Source of the DNA: Asterias rubens
Taxonomy: Eukaryota > Echinodermata > Asteroidea > Forcipulatida > Asteriidae
Direction: 5' to 3'
DNA length: 64,000 nucleotides
Assembly (NCBI RefSeq): GCF_902459465.1
Contig: NC_047066.1
Coordinates: 5,740,377-5,804,376 of the forward strand
Of the stretch, positions 24,101 to 33,100 are shown piece by piece. Position numbers and translations under genes: made by a program. Under the pieces are notes generated by a model. The model was not told the DNA's origin. It saw nothing but the letters and a program-made list of their open reading frames with translations, and ran no database searches. The first letter of the stretch is position 1. Each line of letters begins with the position of its first letter.

Positions 24101-27100
24101 AATTGCTCCATGGTATTACAGGCCCGTTCCTGCTGATAACACTTCCGACAAATTTTCTACCAGACTAGTTTATCACACTTTCAATTAACCCTCATGATCG
24201 ATGTGACAATTTCATCCACATTTAAAGGTCGTCACGTTTCCACTTTTTGTATTTTAACATTGTATTTTTTCAGGAATTTTTCGCACTATTCATTTGTTAT
24301 TTTGATTATATGGTAAATCAATATTTTGAAAACCTGTAAAAAAAAATATATAGGTTAAAAGAAAATGTTCTCGCACATTTTGGCAGATGGAATCATTTCA
24401 AGGGATAATTAGTGGTGGCGATAAGTTTCTAAAATGCAAACGTTCAGATAAAAAAAATTTAATAAAGTTTTTGGTTTGTTTGTTATAATCACTAATCATA
24501 TAAGGCATATTATAGTTTAATCTAGGCTAATTGAATAAGTTAAGCAGATTTCAATCTATTTATAAATCAGTTTGATCAAACTAATTGTTCCCATGACTGC
24601 TTCCTTCAGTTATATACTTAACTATTCAGCTTAGAAACTGTTTTCCTCGTGGTCTTTTTTCTTCTTTTAATAGAACAGTTCCATGGAAAACTGGAAAACA
24701 CTACAAATCTTTCGCTGTGGCCATTATTATTTTTTTGCAAATTTACAAAGTTCAGACAAGTTAAAAAAAATTAAAAAGCCAGTTCACGAATTTGCTGATT
24801 TTTTTCGAAGGGCAAAAAAAAAAAAATGGAAAGAAGACTATAAAGTAGGCAGAATATCATGCCTGATGATAGCACGTGTGTGTGCAGGCCTGATCTTCAC
24901 AGAGGCAACGAAGGCGGTTGCCTCCATGCCCTTTAGGCTTTGGTCATTGCCCATGGTGTCTTTGAAATGTTCCTGTAGAAATTGACAAATCCTCATATAG
25001 GGTGCCCTTTACCACGGTGAAAATGCCTTGGTGCCCTTGCTCTTTTAAAAAACAAAGCATACATGCAGGCCTGTGTGTGTAAATTGTCGATGCCTTGAAA
25101 TTGAGCTTGTGTATGCTGAAAGGGTATCATTTCATTCTTATGTGATGACACAAGAGGTTTGCTCAAAGTGTTCACATGACACCTTATCCTGCTCTTGAAT
25201 CTACAAGAATAGATATTACATTCGTTAGTTATTACATTCATAACTTGACCTGCATGCATTTTTAGGATAGGGCGAGATACCCGTATCGGTTATGCATTGG
25301 TTACAAATCTAGTGCTGCCAAACTTTTGCATCTTGCAATCAGGCAGATTTTGTACAACAATATTAGTAAGATATTTAGAACTATATTCAACAATCAGGGA
25401 CAGCATATAGACAACCCACCCATATCATCACACAGTTACTGGATCAAGTTGTAAAGCTTGAAAATGTTGCTTAAAGAGTTTTTTTGCTTAGCAATAATTA
25501 GCCTGGTACCAGTTATGAACAATGTGTCTCAGTGTTTTTTTGGTTGGTAATCTGTTTCTGCTAGCTAAAGTTTTTCCAAGCTGCTATTTGAAATCGGTTG
25601 TAAAGTTAAAGACATATTTTTGACCAAAGCATTCACGTGCACTGCTGATCAAGTTGAATCACTTGAACATACTTAAAAAGTGTTTTGCTGAGCAACATTT
25701 AGTCTGGTACCGATAATGAACAGTACATCTGATGGTAATTTGGCTAATAATCCAATCCAAGCTGAAGTTTTCCAAGCTCAGCATGTTCATAAGATATCAA
25801 AGTTGCTGTCCAGTTAGCATAGTTCCAAACACACTGTTCCATCTTGGACTTAACATTCAAGTTTAATCGTCAATCTTCTTTCATTGACTATCCATCCACC
25901 ATGCTGCATATAGGCCCCGAGTGAATACACTTAGTTTACATTTTTAAATCATATTTCTCTTAAAGGCAGTGGACACTATTGGTAATTACTCAAAATATTT
26001 ATTGGCATAAAACCTTTCTTGGTGACGAGTAATGGGGAGAGGTTGATAGTATAAAACAATGTGAGAAACGACTCCCTCTGAAGTGCCATAGTTTTCGAGA
26101 AAGAAGTAATTTTCCACGAATTTGATTTCGAGACCTCAGGTTTAGAACTTGAGGTATCGAAATCAACCATCTAAACGCACACAACTTCGTGTGACAAGGG
26201 TGTTTTTTCTTTCATTATTATCTCGCAAGTTTGATGACCGATTTAGCTCAAATTTTCACAGGTTTGTTCTTTTATGCACATGTTGAGAAACACCAACTGT
26301 GAAGGCTAGTCTTTGACAATTACCAATAGTGTCCACTGCCTTTAAGTTTATGTTCACCCATTTACTAAAATCATAACCAAATAAAACAAGGGTCCTAATG
26401 GAAATTTGCTGATTCAACATTTGTTATCTTAGAAACCATTGACAACGTCACGTTTCCTATAATTACGTATAACTGTCTACCAAACTACCTAAACATTCTC
26501 TTTTCATAAATTAATCACGTGTACATTTCCCTTGAGATATTTATATAACATACATTTTGTGTGGTTTTTCTTCAGAGGTATTTTTAAACATAATTGCGCA
26601 TTGTGGCCATGCATTTAAATGTTAACAATGCACGTTTATAGTGCATCACATGACGCATGCGTTGGCCATGACAATTACCCACTGACTTAATTGAGTTATA
26701 ATGATGTATGCTTTTAGTGTATCAGTGTGAGACAGAGCTAAAAACATGCCGTCTGCCAAACCTTACCTCCGGTAAAAAAAAAACCCCAACTCTGGCAAGT
26801 GAGTGATATTAAGTGATCATTGTAATCGCTCAATAAACAGACCGTGTTTGCCACAAGACAAAATTTGTTGAACTTCTCTGGTTATTTTCGCAATTTTTTT
26901 CATCGTACATGGACAAGTGCACTAATGGGGCCACGGATGCACTAACAATACTAGAGAATAATTACAATAGCAGTGCAAACAGACTCTCAGCTTGAGGTTT
27001 TACTGAAGATCAAGAATAGCAAGTATAAGATGTTGAGTTTGTTAGACCACCACCCATTATTTACAGAACCACTAGAAAATCACAATTGCTGGACTTTGCC

Positions 27101-30100
27101 TTTGGTAAATGTTGAACCTTGATCGACAAATCTTAAAGGGAGCACCTTTGTTTTAAAGAGAGGAAATTAATTTTCATCCAATACTTTTAAGGTAGACAAT
27201 TAATTCCCATCCAGTAGGCCTACTTGAGAGGAAGTTAATTTCCGTCCACTATTTTAAAAAGAAGGAAATTATAATTCCCATCACACCACTTCTTTTAGGA
27301 GGGGAAGTTAATTCCCATCCACCACTTTATCCGGTATTTTTAATATATACAGTTTCCACCCAACTGTGAACATCAACAAATGAAACTATGGATTTGGGTT
27401 TTGTTATAGATTGTGGCAATCACGATTTGTAAATTTTATCAACTTTTACAGTAGGCGCTCCAGACGCTTTACAAACAGCTTGCTCATGGACAAAATAAAG
27501 AAAGTACTATAATATATGAAAACGTGATATGTTGTTTGAAAACTCCGTCTGAATTCAACCTCCTGATGGTGAGGGATGGGCTTCCCCAAATGATTTTCCT
27601 CAATTAATTAAAACTGAAAACTTACTTGACCCTCTTCTCTCAACGTCTTCATCAAGTCTTTCTTATTATACTCAGGGTTATTTTGCTGCTGTGATCTTTT
27701 GAGAAATTGTTTGGTTTCATTAATATCCGAAAGACATCCACAAACAAATTAAAAACATGGACAACAATTTCCCCAATCCTTCTTGTTACACCATCTCCTC
27801 TCTGTATGCAGTGATCTTTTGAGTTCAAATTCTTTAGACATCCACAAACAAATTAACAACGTGGACAATACTTTCTCCAACCATTCTCCTCTTCAACTCT
27901 TACACTCTATTACAGGTTTTCGCTTGAGAAATTCTTTAGTTTCATTAACCGAAAGACATCCACAAACAAATTAACAACATGGACAATAATCTCCCAACCC
28001 TTACCATCTCGTCTTCCTGTACTTGTCTGTGGATATTGACGGCTGCGTAGACGCCATTGTCCCAGCCTTGAATAGCGGCCGTTGTGGACCCAAGTCTGTA
28101 ATACGCATCGTCCCAGCTGTGATATCGTAGCTGGAATACCTGGCGTTCTATCTCGCTCTCTGTCAGAGTAAAGACGTGACTCTTTTGCAGCAGCTACACA
28201 AAATAAAAGTGGTTTTTTTCCCTATAAATTAATAGTGTAATAATAGACACATCGTTATGGGAGGGAAAAGACAAAATAATTGAAAGTTGCATCGCCCGAT
28301 TTGTCACGGATTTTTTTTAAATTTTTTTTTAATACTTTTTTTCTCCAAACAAATTTTGACAGATGATGTTTTAAAAACATAAGACATAAAATGCTTTCGC
28401 GTTATACCAGATAAACGAGCAATAAATTATTTATAAACGCCAAAACACTCTGTATAAAATTGCATGATTGATTACGTAACTGCTGTTTGCGATTTATTGT
28501 CAGGTCCCAAAAATAATTCATTATTTTGTATCCTTAAAATGTAACAGTCGTTGGCATATTCATCGTGTCACATGAAATATGAACTTAGGGTTGAGCAAAG
28601 ATAAATTGACTAGAGCGAGATTTGAACCAACGACCTCCGGATTAATGTGCAGGGGCTCTATACCAACTGAGCCATCTATTATAGTTGGTGTCCATTTTGG
28701 TTAATAAATAATTGTTAATATCTTAATTTAAAATGACAGCAATTCAGGATAGTTTGCAGGACGATAATAACACACTCCCGTTTATATCAATTTGAGAACG
28801 AATGCTTCCGTATAGTTTATAAGAATAGCAAGTGTAGCGGCCTACTGCTGTTTTTCGAGGAAATCTTGAGTCACAATACCATCAAGAGATGTAACCCATC
28901 CAAAAAAGAATGCTTGAAAATCCTAAGACAATGCATTGAAATCACTCCGCTGCGTCTATTCACTTAATCCAACAGCAGAGGACTGTATCTTTCTCTGCAT
29001 ACTGCCTTAAGTGGTTTGTGGACGTTTCCAATTAACTCGGATTAAATTTGAATCAACGAAAAATCAACTGCAGTCATTTACGGCTATGGAACTCCCACAG
29101 TATTACATCACATAGTTATAATGCCATGTCTTTATGTAAAACCACCTTGAGTGCATCAGTAGTGCACTAAAACCAGTGATGAAATCGCATGGGACATTAC
29201 TTCTCCATTTGGATGTTTATAATCGTTTTTGGCACACTCTGTAATTCAATCAAATTGTAGCTGATGTGGCTGCATGAAGACGAGTAAAAAATAAACTGCA
29301 GTCATTTACGGCTATGGAACTCCCACAATATTGTATCACACAGTTATAATGCCATGTCTTTATGTAAAACCACCTTGAGTGCATCAGTGGTGTACTAAAA
29401 CCAGTGATGAAATCGCTTGGGACATTACTTCAAGCTTTTGGATGTTTATGATCGTTTTTGGCGCACTTTGTAATTCAATCAAATTGTAGCTGATGTGGCT
29501 GCATGGGGGCGAGTGTGTTCGCGTGTCACCTTTGATTCACTTTAATGCAGGAGGGAAACACTACTCGGATTAAATGCACTGTGGATAAGTTTTGCAGCTG
29601 CCATCTTTGAAAGCTCCAACTGGAAAATGATATATTGTATACATAACCTCTTCAGACTCGTATACTTTAAACTTGGTAATTACTCAAAAATTGTTAGCAT
29701 GAAAACTTACCGTATGAGCAATGGAGAGCTGTTGTTTAAAAAAAAAAAACATTGCGAGAAAAATCTCGCTCCGAAGTAACGTAGTTTTTGAGAAAGAGGT
29801 AACCCCTCCCTCAAATAATAAAAGATTCGGGCCCGATGCCATTTTATTATATTAAGCATCTGAAAGCACACACATTAATTTGTATAACAAGTTTGTTAAA
29901 TTTCATTCTTTTGTAACCGACTGGGGTTGACCAATTGAGTCCTAAATTTCACCGGCGGTTTTTATGCAAAATGTTGGGATACACCAAGTAAGAACACTGT
30001 CTTTCATATATACCAAACATGTCCAGTGCCTTTACACTATTAAAGAGGTAATGTACGAGTATATACACAAGGGGTACAGTGCTGTCTGTCAACAAAAATT

Positions 30101-33100
30101 ATTATATACGTTTTTTGAGACTCTCTCGAGAACAATTACGTTGGCCTACCGTCTACTCGACAAATAACCTGCTCGTCCAATTGGATGTAATTTGATTTAT
30201 GGTCAGTTGGTTAGATTAATCTTGGCCCCAAATGTACACAGTATCCTTGTGGGGTAATCATTATAGGTTGAGGTTTGCACTAATCATTGCAAGAGTTCAC
30301 CATACAACAACGACACTAAATAGTTGTCAAGGATTTGAGAGAACGCCGAAAACGAAACTGTTTTAGTGTTTTCGCACAATTTGACAATAGGTTCAGACGG
30401 GAATCATTCTACAGGTCCAAGGACAATATTGATAATGTAAGACTTTGCTTTACGCGGTGTACAATAACCAATTGCAAAGGCTATACCACAATGACCATCT
30501 GCGATGAGAGGCGAGTTTAATAGGGCTGCTTAAACACTGAGCCACGTTATTTTTGATAGACTGAAGTTGAAACAAAAATGCAGGAAACCATGCAGTCTTT
30601 TGCAAGGTGAAGGTGACAGCACTTGGCTGGTAAACTTCTAGAAGGGTCCAATTTCATAAAACAAATAAGCATACAATATTAGCTAAGCAACGAACTTGCG
30701 TAACAGAAACTGGTCACCAGCTAAAATTACGTAAAGTTTACATTGTTGCAACTGGTACCCCACTCATATTTTACATAGCGAAGGAGTGTAGCAGCATTGT
30801 CTACTTAATTTTATAAAAAAGGGCCCTGGGATGGTAGCGTCAGCTCTTATGAAATTGGGGCTGTCATAATTTTTGAGCTTAGTTTTATCATTATTACTAT
30901 ATTTTTGATGTGAAGAAGTTTCACTTTGTAGGGTATGTCTCTTTAAAAATGCCTTTATTTGTGAGTTTTGTTCCTGTGGTGAAATTTGTAATTATTCTTC
31001 TTTTATAAAAATGTCTGTCATTGTGTATCTGTTCATCTGCCTGGCTTTAATGGAGAAACCCCTATTATCATTATCATGATCAAATCAGCTGAATATAGTG
31101 ACTTGCTCATGACGTCATTGACGGCCATCTTTGATGAAAAGTGAAAACGTGCGCCCACGACTCTCGGCCAATGAAATCCTTTCATGCGTATGTTTTACAA
31201 TATGGCGGCCGAATTCAAGGGGTCTTAATAGACCTTTCTATGGTTGATAAACAAACTGCTCTTGCTTGTATTTTTCCTGCCTTTGTTGTGTATTTTTTGG
31301 CGGAATGTCAGCAAAGCATTCAATAAACAGACGTTGAGTCCTAGTTCAACATTTCTGCAAACTTTTAATTAATGAAAATATAACCCATGATTGTTTCATT
31401 TGTTTCGACAAACTCGACACTTGTTTTGAACAGAAGTATTTGTGTGTACGTCACAGCCCGACTTGTCCCATAAGAATAAAAAGCAAAAACAGATATCAAA
31501 GTGTGTAACAAACTGCACAAAATAACATTCAACAATCTAAATATTTAAACAATTTGTTTTGGTTGAAAGTTTGCAGAAGTGTTGAACATTTGAATACTTT
31601 GCTCATTTATGGTGGTTATAGTATCAACGAAATAAATAATTAAATTAATTTATTGCCACATGCCATGCTGCTTCAGACGACACAGCTTCTTCAGGCTAAC
31701 GATTTTTGTTTCTGTTATCATATGCCGTGCAGCAACGTGTATCAAATCATTTGCATCGATTTAAGTGTATAGAATTAATTATACAATTACAAACATTTAA
31801 CTTTTTTCTCCCGCTGCGCATTACGTTGGAAGGTTGTACTTTTGGTAATCACCAATAAAATGAATGGCAATAAACAAACTATGGGTAGCAGCCCAATACG
31901 TATATTATACAGCAGCTTTCTATAATAAAGCATTATGGATTACTATTTCGCTTCGAAGTATTGTGGTAATTTAAAAGAATATACAAAAAAAAATTATCCA
32001 GGGAGAATATCCTAATGGTTCTTGGAATATCAGTCCAATGGCCCACAATTCGAATTTGAGAAGTGATTTAGTATTCCTATAGAGATTATTCTTCCTGCTG
32101 CATGGACAAAATTCGCTCCGGATTTTCGGCGATATCTAAAAAAAAACGCGGCCACCTTTTGAAATGAAATGTTCACATAAATAGACGACCACGGTGTCGT
32201 ATACGTCTACATTAATTGGGATTAAAACAATTGAACAGTTCAAATAAACCATATATATATATATAGGGGCCAAAACTTCGCCTTTAAGTCACGGGATAAA
32301 GGGTTCATAGAAAGTACATTCTTCAGGTGACAAAGCAAATATCTCCGCACGTATTCTACAGAGTTGCATGATGGCTATAATTGTAATAATAAACGTCAGC
32401 AATTTCGTGACATTATCTCATCCCATCTTATCCACTCCATCACGATTATGAATAATTCTAGCAATTCATCAAAATTAAAATCAGTGTGGATATTAAGACC
32501 GACAATCGAGACCCTAGTTATAACTATATTGTTTTTCAAATAATATCATATTATTTTCTAATCAATTATTCTTAAGTCGTGTATTATAAAGACAGAATTA
32601 ATGCAATGTTTATCTTTCTCATTAAAAACTGATTAAACAAATTAAAATCGTCTTAAAGCCATTGGACCCTTTCGGTAAACAGTATTGTCCAAGGCCCACA
32701 CTTTGTGTATCACAACTTATATTTAAAATAACAAACCTATGAAAATTTAGGCTCAATCGGTCATCGGAGTCGGGAGAAAATAACGGGAAAACCCACCCTT
32801 GTATCCGCACGTGTCATGACATAATATTATTATTGTATTTAAAATAAATCCGTAATTCTCGATATCGAGAATTGATATTGTTTTACTGTTTTCTCAAAAA
32901 GTAAAGCATTTCATGGAATAATATTTCAATGGAAGTCTTTCCCCACCAATTCTGTAAACCCTGTATGGTTATTTGTAAATCTGTGAACTTTCTTTCTGTA
33001 TAAGGTCCAATGGCTTTAACAGGGGAGAGCATAACATAGTTTCAAGCTTTGATTCATTTTTTTATTCATTTTTTTGCCGGGGGAAAATCTTAAAATAATT

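Noticed and set aside
27150..28003. Regularly spaced repeats as a CRISPR array
   Set aside because: Units are degenerate, the 'spacers' resemble one another, and the host is a metazoan nuclear genome.
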